The position numbers were made by a program, and so were the translations under genes. This document shows positions 1 through 6,819 of a stretch of DNA of 22,225 nucleotides, piece after piece (position 1 is the first letter of the stretch; every line of letters begins with the position of its first letter). The stretch comes from DASRTE01 sp035316885 (GTDB taxonomy: Bacteria > Actinomycetota > Actinomycetes > Jiangellales > Jiangellaceae). Location of the stretch: the NCBI GenBank assembly GCA_035316885.1, contig DATHII010000151.1:1-22225 (forward strand), read 5' to 3'. Below the pieces are notes generated by a model. It searched no databases. It had not been told where the DNA came from and saw only the letters and a list, made by a program, of their open reading frames with translations.

Positions 1-340
1 CCGGGAAGCCCTGGTCATGGTGCTCGACGCCCTCGACCGCCCGAACGCCCTCGCGGCCGGCAGCGCTGGTCAGCTCGGCGACGACCGCAGCCGCTTCGGC
101 ATCGGTGAGGCCGTCCTCGTCGTCACGGATCGGCTCGAGGGCGGGCTCGACGTCCTCATCGAGGCTGACGAAGAACCGGGGCGGCTTGCTGCCCCAGTCG
201 GTGACGCAGTGCGCAGCGGTCAGGAAGGTGTTCGCGTCGAGCATGGCACCGCTGCACGCCCAGTCCACTCGCCACCCGCCCCTGACGTCACTCCAGAACT
301 GCACGATGAGCGTGCCGACCTCTGCGCGGTCGTCGGACAG
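1..340 (-). CDS. Trypsin-like (S1) serine protease, partial at left edge, 5' end apparently degraded
   Basis: The minus strand is open from 340 to the window edge and reads as the N-terminal half of a chymotrypsin-fold protease. It contains VGTLIVQFW, then CSGAMLDANTFLTAAHCV, which carries the catalytic His and the two Cys of the usual His-loop disulfide, then VSLDEDVEP. The Asp and Ser of the triad would lie beyond the left edge. Such proteases are normally secreted with a signal peptide, but a TAA sits in frame immediately before the homologous block (341-343). The first standard start codon in frame is a GTG at 302-304, inside the conserved VGTLIV segment. No hydrophobic leader is visible in the other two frames upstream to thrS. 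I infer a 5'-truncated or frameshifted gene, possibly a pseudogene. An unexported protein is less likely. The divergent thrS lies 190 bp away. Confidence 0.7.
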   Translation of the reverse strand, partial: MSDDRAEVGTLIVQFWSDVRGGWRVDWACSGAMLDANTFLTAAHCVTDWGSKPPRFFVSLDEDVEPALEPIRDDEDGLTDAEAAAVVAELTSAAGREGVRAVEGVEHHDQGFP

Positions 341-481
341 TTATGGTTCCCCTCGCGCAGCCGGGAATCGCCAATCGCTGCGACAGCCTTACATTCCGCT
401 CTGCCGTCGGGGAAGCGTCGCGGTCCAGTCAGGTGATCTTGGCCGAGCGGAAACCGTGCGCGGGGGAGTGTGACCCGTCGG

Positions 482-487
482 TACGAT
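482..487 (+). promoter_or_regulatory. Candidate -10 box of thrS
   Basis: TACGAT fits the actinobacterial TANNNT -10 pattern and would give a leader of about 40 nt before the thrS GTG. No convincing -35 box is present. The rest of 341-531 shows no gene, and I see no T-box-like structure in it. Confidence 0.3.
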
Positions 488-531
488 CGGCGGGTTCAGC
501 CGCACCCGTCCGCCCTCGTCGGGGAGAAGTC

Positions 532-2538
532 GTGTCCGAGAAGATCCGCGTCGCCGTCGCCGGAATCGAGCGGTCGGTCGAGGCGGGCACGACGGCGGCG
601 GAGGTGTTCGCCGACGCTCCCGCCGTGATCGCCGCCCGGTTGGGCGACGAGCTGGTCGATCTGGCCCGTGTGCTCGCGGACGGCGACCGGGTCGATCCGG
701 TCGAGATCGGCTCGGCCGACGGTCGGTCGATCCTGCGGCACTCGACCGCGCACGTGCTCGCGCAGGCCGTGCAGTCGCTGTTCCCCGAAGCGAAGCTCGG
801 CATCGGACCGCCGATCGAAAACGGCTTCTACTACGACTTCGACATCGCCGAACCGTTCCATCCCGACGACCTCAAGCGCATCGAGAAGCGTATGCAGCAG
901 ATCGTCAAGGAGCGGCAGTCCTTCTCCCGTCGGGTCGTCAGCGACGATCAGGCGCGCGCCGAGCTGGCCGGCGAGCCCTACAAGCTCGAGCTGATCGGGC
1001 TCAAGGGCACGGCGGCGGCCGACAGTGCGGACGGCGCCGGCGCCGAGGTCGGCGCGGGCGAGCTCACCATCTACGACAACCTCCGCCGCGACGGCGAGCG
1101 AGCCTGGAAGGACCTCTGCCGGGGGCCGCACCTGCCGACCACCCGGCACATCTCGGCGTTCAGGCTCACGCGGGTCGCGGCCGCGTACTGGCGGGGGAGC
1201 GAGCAGAACCCGCAACTGCAGCGGATCTACGGCACCGCATGGGAGAGCCGCGAGGAGCTTCAGTCCCATCTCGACCACCTCGCCGAGGCCGAGAGGCGCG
1301 ACCACCGCCGGCTCGGCGCGGAGCTCGACCTGTTCTCGTTCCCCGACGAGATCGGGTCCGGCCTGGCGGTCTTCCACCCCAAGGGCGGCGTGATCCGACG
1401 GGTGATGGAGGACTATTCACGACGCCGCCACGAGCTGGCCGGCTACGAGTTCGTCAACAGCCCGCACATCACCAAGGCGGCATTGTTCGAGACCTCCGGT
1501 CACCTGGACTGGTACCGGGAGAACATGTACCCGCCGATGCACGTCGACGCCGAGATCGACGAGGAGACGGGGGAGGTCCGCAAACCCGGGCAGGACTACT
1601 ACCTCAAGCCAATGAACTGCCCGTTCCACAACCTGATCTTCCGAGCCCGAGGGCGCTCGTACCGCGAGCTGCCGCTGCGCCTGTTCGAGTTCGGCGCCGT
1701 CTACCGGTACGAGAAGTCCGGCGTCGTCCACGGCCTCACCCGGGTCCGCGGGCTGACGATGGACGACGCGCACATCTACTGCACCAAGGAGCAGATGGGC
1801 GCCGAGCTCACCTCGCTGCTGACCTTCGTCCTCGACCTGCTGCGCGACTACGGACTCGACGACTTCTACCTCGAGCTGTCGACCAAGGACCCGGACAAGC
1901 ACGTCGGCACCGATCAGGCCTGGGACGAGGCCACCGAGGTCCTGCGCCAGGCCGGCGAGGAGTCGGGGCTCGAGCTTGTGCCCGACCCTGGCGGCGCCGC
2001 CTTCTACGGGCCGAAGATCTCGGTGCAGGCGCGCGACGCGATCGGCCGCACCTGGCAGATGTCGACCATCCAGCTCGACTTCAACATGCCCGAGCGCTTT
2101 GAGCTCGAGTACACCGCGGCCGACGGCTCACGTCAGCGTCCGGTCATGATCCACCGTGCCCTGTTCGGGTCGATCGAGCGGTTCTTCGGCATCCTGACCG
2201 AGCACTACGCCGGCGCGTTCCCGCCGTGGCTGGCGCCGGTCCAGGTCGTCGGCATCCCGATCACCGATGAGCACGTCGCGTACCTCGAGGACGTCGCGAC
2301 ATCGCTGCGTGAGCACGGCATCCGGGTCGAGGTCGACGCGTCCGACGACCGCATGCAGAAGAAGATCCGCAACGCGCAGAGGCAGAAGGTGCCGTTCATG
2401 GTCATCGCGGGCGACGACGACGTGGCCAAGGGTGCCGTGTCGTTCCGCTACCGCGACGGCTCGCAGAACAACGGGGTACCGGTGGCGGACGCGGTCAAGG
2501 AGATCGTCGACGCCGTTGAGCGCCGGATTCAGGTGTGA
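532..2538 (+). CDS. thrS: Threonyl-tRNA synthetase
   Basis: Class II synthetase that charges tRNA-Thr in the cytoplasm; 668 aa, normal for the family. Domains in order: TGS (about 1-65); editing domain with HSTAHVLAQ at 70-78 and CRGPH at 196-200; catalytic core (about 265-560); C-terminal anticodon-binding domain (from about 565). Zinc ligands match the family: C363 in MNCPFH, H414 in DDAHIYC and H541 in MIHRALFGSIER. The motif 2 arginine region is RYEKSGVVHGLTRVRG, and motif 3 is GSIERFFGILTEHYAGAF. I chose the GTG at 532 because GGGGAGAA lies just upstream and because MSEKIRVAV begins the TGS fold. An in-frame ATG at 343 would add 63 residues with no domain character. A small Ala/Gly/Asp-rich insert (about 160-178) interrupts the editing domain. 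The HIT-family gene, its usual neighbour, is here separated from it by a toxin-antitoxin pair. Confidence 0.98.
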   Translation: MSEKIRVAVAGIERSVEAGTTAAEVFADAPAVIAARLGDELVDLARVLADGDRVDPVEIGSADGRSILRHSTAHVLAQAVQSLFPEAKLGIGPPIENGFYYDFDIAEPFHPDDLKRIEKRMQQIVKERQSFSRRVVSDDQARAELAGEPYKLELIGLKGTAAADSADGAGAEVGAGELTIYDNLRRDGERAWKDLCRGPHLPTTRHISAFRLTRVAAAYWRGSEQNPQLQRIYGTAWESREELQSHLDHLAEAERRDHRRLGAELDLFSFPDEIGSGLAVFHPKGGVIRRVMEDYSRRRHELAGYEFVNSPHITKAALFETSGHLDWYRENMYPPMHVDAEIDEETGEVRKPGQDYYLKPMNCPFHNLIFRARGRSYRELPLRLFEFGAVYRYEKSGVVHGLTRVRGLTMDDAHIYCTKEQMGAELTSLLTFVLDLLRDYGLDDFYLELSTKDPDKHVGTDQAWDEATEVLRQAGEESGLELVPDPGGAAFYGPKISVQARDAIGRTWQMSTIQLDFNMPERFELEYTAADGSRQRPVMIHRALFGSIERFFGILTEHYAGAFPPWLAPVQVVGIPITDEHVAYLEDVATSLREHGIRVEVDASDDRMQKKIRNAQRQKVPFMVIAGDDDVAKGAVSFRYRDGSQNNGVPVADAVKEIVDAVERRIQV

Positions 2539-2568
2539 CCCTGACCTACACATGCTAATGTATGTGTA
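2535..2568 (+). promoter_or_regulatory. Promoter and palindromic operator of vapBC
   Basis: A perfect 7-bp inverted repeat, TACACAT (2547-2553) and ATGTGTA (2562-2568), is separated by 8 bp. An inner ACAT-GCTA-ATGT palindrome is also present. TAATGT (2556-2561) is a plausible -10, and GTGACC (2535-2540), overlapping the thrS stop codon, is a weak -35 at 15 bp. The predicted start of transcription falls on or next to the ATG at 2568, so the mRNA may be leaderless. A palindrome over the -10 and start codon is what an autoregulating ribbon-helix-helix antitoxin would bind. This role is inferred. Confidence 0.5.
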
Positions 2569-2816
2569 TGTCGATGACGCACCGATTGCAGATTCTCCTC
2601 GATGAGGAGCGACACCGGCGGGTCGTCGCACTCGCGCAGGCGCGGGGGGTTTCCGTAGCGACGGTCATCAGGGACGCGATCGACCGTGGCCTCCCCTCTC
2701 CGGACCGCCGGCGCGAGATGGCTGCGGATCGCATCCTCGCGGCCGAGCCGATGGACGTACCCGACGTAGACGACCTGCTCGACGAGATCGATGCGTTGCG
2801 GGAGCGGCGAGCGTGA
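2568..2816 (+). CDS. vapB: VapB-type ribbon-helix-helix antitoxin
   Basis: Small protein of 82 aa from this start. The N-terminal MTHRLQILLDEERHRRV and the following VSVATVIRDAIDRGL have the strand-helix-helix pattern of MetJ/Arc-type DNA-binding antitoxins. The acidic, amphipathic C-terminus (PDVDDLLDEIDALRERRA) is the sort of segment that wraps the toxin. Its stop overlaps the start of the PIN-domain toxin gene by 4 bp (GTGA), the standard VapBC arrangement. Three in-frame ATGs exist (2562, 2568, 2574). I prefer 2568 because no Shine-Dalgarno sequence precedes any of them and a -10-like TAATGT ends 6 nt upstream of 2568. The gene probably represses its own operon through the palindrome at its 5' end. 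Family assignment is firm from pattern and context; the exact start is not. Confidence 0.85.
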   Translation: MSMTHRLQILLDEERHRRVVALAQARGVSVATVIRDAIDRGLPSPDRRREMAADRILAAEPMDVPDVDDLLDEIDALRERRA

Positions 2817-3244
2817 TCGTGGTAGACACCACGGTGCTGGTCTACGCCGTGGGTGCGGAGCACCCCCTCCGCGAACCGTGTCGCCAGATCGTGATCGCCG
2901 TGCGTGACCAGCGCCTGGAGGGAACGACCACTGCCGAGGTCGTGCAGGAGTTCGCACATGTCCGGGCTCGTCGGCGAGGCAGGGATGACGCTGCCGGCTT
3001 GGCGATGGAATTCGTCGACCTGCTTTCTCCGTTGCTGATCATCGAGGATGAGCATCTGCGTGCCGGACTGGATCTGTATCGGCAGAACTCCCGCCTTGGT
3101 GCATTCGACGCGGTGTTGGCGGCCGTCGCCGTCGGCGCCGGAGCACACGCGTTGGTGTCCGCCGATGTCGGCTTTGCCGAGGTACGTGGCCTGCGGCATG
3201 TGGTCCCGCGATCCGGCGTCGTCGATGCGCTGGTGGGCTCGTGA
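2813..3244 (+). CDS. vapC: VapC-type PIN-domain ribonuclease toxin
   Basis: 143-aa PIN-domain protein, the usual size for VapC toxins, which are Mg2+-dependent RNases cutting tRNA or rRNA. The acidic active-site residues are all visible: D5 in MIVVDTTVLVYA, E46 in AEVVQEFAHV (E42 is nearby), D99 in LGAFDAVLAAVA and D118 in ALVSADVGF. The gene therefore looks intact and probably active. The GTG start overlaps the vapB stop, and its own TGA (3242-3244) overlaps the GTG start of the downstream HIT gene by 4 bp. Three genes are thus translationally linked, although only the first two form the toxin-antitoxin system. The RNA target cannot be told from sequence. Confidence 0.92.
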   Translation: MIVVDTTVLVYAVGAEHPLREPCRQIVIAVRDQRLEGTTTAEVVQEFAHVRARRRGRDDAAGLAMEFVDLLSPLLIIEDEHLRAGLDLYRQNSRLGAFDAVLAAVAVGAGAHALVSADVGFAEVRGLRHVVPRSGVVDALVGS

Positions 3245-3777
3245 GTGCGGCGGACGGTCCTCGGGACGGGGACAAGCTCCAGCGGCTGTGGACCCCGTAC
3301 CGGATGGCCTACATCACAGGCGATGCGGGCACCGGACGGGATGCCGAGGACGGGTGCCCGTTCTGCCGGATCCCCACGCTCGACGACGAGACCGGTCTCG
3401 TCGTGGCTCGCGGCGAACTCGTCTACGCAGTTCTGAACCTGCACCCGTACAACCCCGGGCATCTCATGGTCGTCACGTACCGGCACATCGCGGAACTCGA
3501 GGACCTCACCGACGACGAACTGACCGAACTGGGGACGACGACCCGCGACGCGGTCGTCGCCCTGAAAGCGGCGTCACGGCCGCACGGTTTCAACGTCGGG
3601 ATCAACCTCGGCGGTGTTGCCGGCGGGTCGCTCGCGGATCACCTGCACCAGCACGTCGTGCCCCGGTGGAGCGGGGACGCCAACTTCATGACCGTGCTCG
3701 GGCAGACGAAGGTGATGCCGCAGCTGCTGGCCGAGACCCGGGAGCTCCTCGCCACCCACTGGCCGGCTGCCCGTTGA
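3241..3777 (+). CDS. HIT-family hydrolase, Ap4A phosphorylase-like
   Basis: 178-aa member of the histidine triad superfamily. It has the catalytic signature H134-L-H136-Q-H138-VV, the substrate-binding block AVLNLHPYNPGHLMVV and a CPFC pair (C39, C42) near the N-terminus. The M. tuberculosis protein at the same position next to thrS (Rv2613c) is, from general knowledge, a diadenosine tetraphosphate phosphorylase. That link makes sense because aminoacyl-tRNA synthetases produce Ap4A. The GTG start overlaps the vapC stop by 4 bp with no clear Shine-Dalgarno, so its translation is probably coupled to vapC. Transcription likely comes from the vapBC promoter or from read-through out of thrS. Alternative: another HIT-type nucleotide hydrolase. 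Confidence 0.88.
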   Translation: MSAADGPRDGDKLQRLWTPYRMAYITGDAGTGRDAEDGCPFCRIPTLDDETGLVVARGELVYAVLNLHPYNPGHLMVVTYRHIAELEDLTDDELTELGTTTRDAVVALKAASRPHGFNVGINLGGVAGGSLADHLHQHVVPRWSGDANFMTVLGQTKVMPQLLAETRELLATHWPAAR

Positions 3778-3780
3778 CCA

Positions 3781-3850
3781 CTTCACCAGGCCTGGCGACC
3801 GTTCACCAGGTTCGTGCGCCTGGTGAACCGTCCACCAGGGTGGTGAACGT
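3781..3850. terminator. Hairpin cluster between convergent genes, likely bidirectional terminator
   Basis: The core is a perfect 10-bp stem, GTTCACCAGG (3801-3810) and CCTGGTGAAC (3819-3828), around an 8-nt loop. Further copies of the arm lie at 3782-3790 (TTCACCAGG) and 3831-3839 (TCCACCAGG), with GGTGGTGAAC beginning at 3839. Alternative stems can therefore form. It lies 24 nt past the HIT stop and 40 nt past the EF-G2 stop on the other strand. There is no U-tract, so this would be a non-canonical terminator of the kind common in actinobacteria. Confidence 0.6.
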
Positions 3851-3867
3851 GATCAACAGCGAGCGGC

Positions 3868-6021
3868 TCACGAGTCCTTGGACTTCGCCTTCGCGGCCAG
3901 GTGTTGCGGCATCGGCTCGTAACGGGAGAACGTTCGGGTGAACGTGCCAGTGCCGTGGCTCATCGCCCGCAGGTCGATCGCGTAGCGGACGATCTCGGTC
4001 TGCGGCACCTCCGCGCGCACGAGCGTGCGACCGGCACCGACCGGCTCGGTGCCGAGCACCCGCCCGCGACGGCTGGACAGGTCGCCCATCACGCTGCCGA
4101 CGTAGTCGTCGGGGATCAGCACGCCGACTTCGTCGACCGGTTCGAGCAGATTGACGCCCGCGGCGGTCGCAGCCTCGCGCAGGGCAAGCCCGCCGGCGGT
4201 CTGGAACGCCATGTCGGAGGAGTCGACGCTGTGCGCCTTGCCGTCGAAGAGGGTGACCTTGATGTCGACGACGGGGTAGCCGGCCGGCGTCGTGCCCCGC
4301 TCCATCTGGGCCCGTACGCCCTTCTCGACCGACGGGATGAACTGCCGCGGCACCGACCCGCCCACCACCTTGTCGACGAACTCGAAGCCCTCACCCTCGG
4401 GCAACGGCTCGACTTCGACGTCGCAGACCGCGTACTGGCCGTGCCCGCCGGACTGCTTGACGTGCCGGCCATGACCCCGGGCAGTGGCGGCGAACGTCTC
4501 GCGCAGCGGCACCCGAAGGTCGACCTGGTCGACGGCGACGCCGTAGCGGGAGCGCAACCGGTCGAGCAGCACGTCGGCGTGGGCCTCGCCGATCGTCCAC
4601 AGCACCAGCTGGTGGGTCTCGGGATTGTTCTCGATGCGCAGTGTCGGGTCTTCGGCGGCCAGCCGTTGCAGACCCTGCGACAGCTTGTCCTCGTCGGCCT
4701 TGGCGTGGGCCACGACCGCGACCGGCAGCAGCGGCTCGGGCATCTCCCACGGCCGCATCACCAGCGGGTCGTCCTTGCTGGACAATGTGTCGCCGGTCTC
4801 GGCCCGCGACAGCTTGGCGATCGCGCAGATGTCGCCGGCAGCGCAGAATGAGACCGGCCGCTGGGTCTTTCCCAGCGGGGAGGTAACCGCGCCGATCCGC
4901 TCGTCCTCGTCGTGGTTCTCGTGGCCACGGTCGGCGAGGAAATGCCCGGACACGTGGACCGTCTGGTCGGGCCGGAGCGTGCCGGAGAAGACCCGGACCA
5001 GGCTGATCCGGCCGACGTACGCGTCGGTGGTGGTCTTGACGACCTCGGCGAGCAGCGGACCGCCCGTATCGCAGGTGAGGCCCTCACGCGTTTTGCCGAC
5101 GACGCTGTAGACCTCCGGGATCGGGTGCTCGCTCGGGGACGGGAATGCGCTGGTGATGATCTCGAGCAGCTCGGTCGTGCCGAGGCCGGTCGCGGCGCAG
5201 ACCGGGATCACCGGATGGAACGAGCCCTTGGCGACCGCCTGCTCGAGGTCGTCGATCAGCACCTTCTGGTCGATCTCCTCGCCCTCCAAATAGCGGTCCA
5301 TCAGGCTCTCGTCTTCGGACTCCTCGATCACGCCCTCGATCAGCTCGCCACGGGCGGCGTCCAGGCGCTCGGCGTCGTCCGGCGACGGGTCGGACTCCTT
5401 TCGAGTGCCTCCCGAGTAGTCGAAGAGCCGGCCACTGAGCATGCCGACCAGCCCGGTGGTGGCGCCGTCGGCGTCAGTGACCGGCAGGTAGAGGGGCAAC
5501 ACCTTCTCGCCGAACGCCTCGCGGCAGGCGGCGAGGGTTCCCGCGTAGTCGGAGCGCGGGTGGTCGAGCTTGGTGAGCACGACGGCGCGCGGCATGGCGA
5601 CGGCCGCACACTCCGCCCAGAGCATCCGGGTCGACCCGTCGATCGCCTCGGCGGTGGAGACGACGAACAGTGCGCAGTCGGCGGCCCGCAGGCCCGCGCG
5701 CAGGTCGCCCACGAAGTCGGCGTATCCCGGTGTGTCGAGCAGGTTGACCTTGACGCCCTCGTGGTGGAAGGGCGCCAGCGACAGGCTGACCGACCGCTGC
5801 TGGCGCAGTTCGGCCTCGTCGTGGTCGCTGACGGTCGTGCCGTCCTCGACCCGGCCGGCCCGGTGGATGGTGCCCGTCGCGACGAGCAGCGCCTCGACCA
5901 GGGTCGTCTTGCCTGCTCCCGTGTGGCCGACCAGGACGACGTTGCGAACGCTCTGCCCGTCGCTGGTCTGGTCGGCCCCGGGCACTGTGCCGTCGGCCGC
6001 CGCAGGGTTCTTGTCCGCCAT
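3868..6021 (-). CDS. fusA2: EF-G2-like translation-factor GTPase
   Basis: 717-aa elongation factor G homologue, full length for the family. GTPase motifs (numbered from this start): G1 GHTGAGKTT (32-40), a diverged switch I RSVSL (76-80, in place of RGITI), G3 DTPGYADF (96-103) and G4 TKLD (150-153). EF-G domains II-V follow, including the domain IV block QSGGHGQYAVCDVEVEP and the C-terminal SMGDLSSRRGRV-like region. Two changes set it apart from housekeeping EF-G: Tyr100 replaces the catalytic His of DTPGH, and TKLD replaces NKLD. From general knowledge, mycobacterial EF-G2 paralogues lack ribosome-stimulated GTPase activity, which would fit. I chose the ATG at 6021 because GGAGG (6030-6034) lies 8 nt before it; an ATG at 6045 would add 8 residues without a ribosome-binding site. 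The gene interrupts the usual HIT-pgsA neighbourhood on the opposite strand. Confidence 0.92.
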   Translation of the reverse strand: MADKNPAAADGTVPGADQTSDGQSVRNVVLVGHTGAGKTTLVEALLVATGTIHRAGRVEDGTTVSDHDEAELRQQRSVSLSLAPFHHEGVKVNLLDTPGYADFVGDLRAGLRAADCALFVVSTAEAIDGSTRMLWAECAAVAMPRAVVLTKLDHPRSDYAGTLAACREAFGEKVLPLYLPVTDADGATTGLVGMLSGRLFDYSGGTRKESDPSPDDAERLDAARGELIEGVIEESEDESLMDRYLEGEEIDQKVLIDDLEQAVAKGSFHPVIPVCAATGLGTTELLEIITSAFPSPSEHPIPEVYSVVGKTREGLTCDTGGPLLAEVVKTTTDAYVGRISLVRVFSGTLRPDQTVHVSGHFLADRGHENHDEDERIGAVTSPLGKTQRPVSFCAAGDICAIAKLSRAETGDTLSSKDDPLVMRPWEMPEPLLPVAVVAHAKADEDKLSQGLQRLAAEDPTLRIENNPETHQLVLWTIGEAHADVLLDRLRSRYGVAVDQVDLRVPLRETFAATARGHGRHVKQSGGHGQYAVCDVEVEPLPEGEGFEFVDKVVGGSVPRQFIPSVEKGVRAQMERGTTPAGYPVVDIKVTLFDGKAHSVDSSDMAFQTAGGLALREAATAAGVNLLEPVDEVGVLIPDDYVGSVMGDLSSRRGRVLGTEPVGAGRTLVRAEVPQTEIVRYAIDLRAMSHGTGTFTRTFSRYEPMPQHLAAKAKSKDS

Positions 6022-6156
6022 CGCGCTCGCCTCCACTATCGACATCCGGAGGCCCGGCGACGCCGGTCACGCTCCGGCCAACTCATGTGAACCTGGTAAT
6101 TCCACCCTGGCGTGGCGGAGCGCACGACACAAGGGGGAGCCCGAACCCGGCGGGGC

Positions 6157-6162
6157 TAGCAT
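6157..6162 (+). promoter_or_regulatory. Candidate -10 box of the PIM lipid operon
   Basis: TAGCAT fits TANNNT and would give a leader of roughly 30 nt before the pgsA ATG at 6202. No clear -35. The divergent gap 6022-6201 must also hold the EF-G2 promoter, which I could not place. Confidence 0.3.
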
Positions 6163-6201
6163 GGCGCCGCCCGCAGACCCGACCGGAGCGAGTGCCGCCG
6201 C

Positions 6202-6819
6202 ATGCTCAACCGCTTCGCCCGCGCGTTCTTCACACGCCTGTTGACCCCGATCGCCACCGCGCTGCTCCGGCTGGGGGTCAGGCCCGACGCCGTGACCGTC
6301 GTCGGGACGCTCGGCGTGTGTGCCGGTGCGCTGGTGTTCTACCCGCGCGGCGAGTTCCTCGTCGGCACTCTGGTGATCACGGCGTTCGTCTTCTCCGACA
6401 ACGTCGACGGGATCATGGCCCGGCTCTCCGATCAGCAGGGCCCGTGGGGGGCCTTCCTCGACTCGGTCCTCGACCGGTTCGGCGACGCGGCGATCTTCAT
6501 CGGCCTCGCTCTGTGGTTCGCCGGCGAAGGCGACGACCTTCGCATGGTTGCCCTGTGCTTGGCCTGTCTGGCGCTGGGTGCCGCGGTCTCCTACGCGAAG
6601 GCCCGGGCCGAGAGCCTCGGCTACAGCGCCGACGTGGGTATCGCCGAGCGGGCCGACCGGCTGGTCGCCGTCCTGGTGACGACCGGCCTGGTCGGATGGT
6701 TCGACCTGCCGATCGTCGTCCTCGAGGTTGTCCTCTGGCTGCTCGCCGCCGCGAGCGCGTGGACGGTCTTCCAGCGCGTGCGCACGGTGCGCCGCCAGTC
6801 GATCGCCGAGCCGGCATGA
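6202..6819 (+). CDS. pgsA: CDP-alcohol phosphatidyltransferase, phosphatidylinositol(-phosphate) synthase type
   Basis: 205-aa integral membrane enzyme. It carries the full CDP-alcohol phosphotransferase signature: D66-x2-D69-G-x2-A73-R74-x8-G83-x3-D87-x3-D91, which binds the metal and CDP-diacylglycerol. Several hydrophobic segments follow, giving about six membrane spans. Followed directly by a PatA-like acyltransferase and PimA, it most likely makes the phosphatidylinositol (via its phosphate) that PimA mannosylates, as Rv2612c does in M. tuberculosis. A GGAG (6185-6188) precedes the ATG by about 13 nt. The TGA overlaps the next start by 4 bp (ATGA), so the three lipid genes are translationally coupled. 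A phosphatidylglycerophosphate synthase role is less likely given the context. Confidence 0.93.
   Translation: MLNRFARAFFTRLLTPIATALLRLGVRPDAVTVVGTLGVCAGALVFYPRGEFLVGTLVITAFVFSDNVDGIMARLSDQQGPWGAFLDSVLDRFGDAAIFIGLALWFAGEGDDLRMVALCLACLALGAAVSYAKARAESLGYSADVGIAERADRLVAVLVTTGLVGWFDLPIVVLEVVLWLLAAASAWTVFQRVRTVRRQSIAEPA

Noticed and set aside
343..531. N-terminal extension of threonyl-tRNA synthetase from an ATG at 343
   Set aside because: The 63 extra residues have no domain character. The GTG at 532 has a good ribosome-binding site and gives the normal TGS start.
341..531. T-box or other tRNA-sensing leader for thrS
   Set aside because: No T-box sequence (UGGGUGG-type) or specifier stem is visible in the gap.
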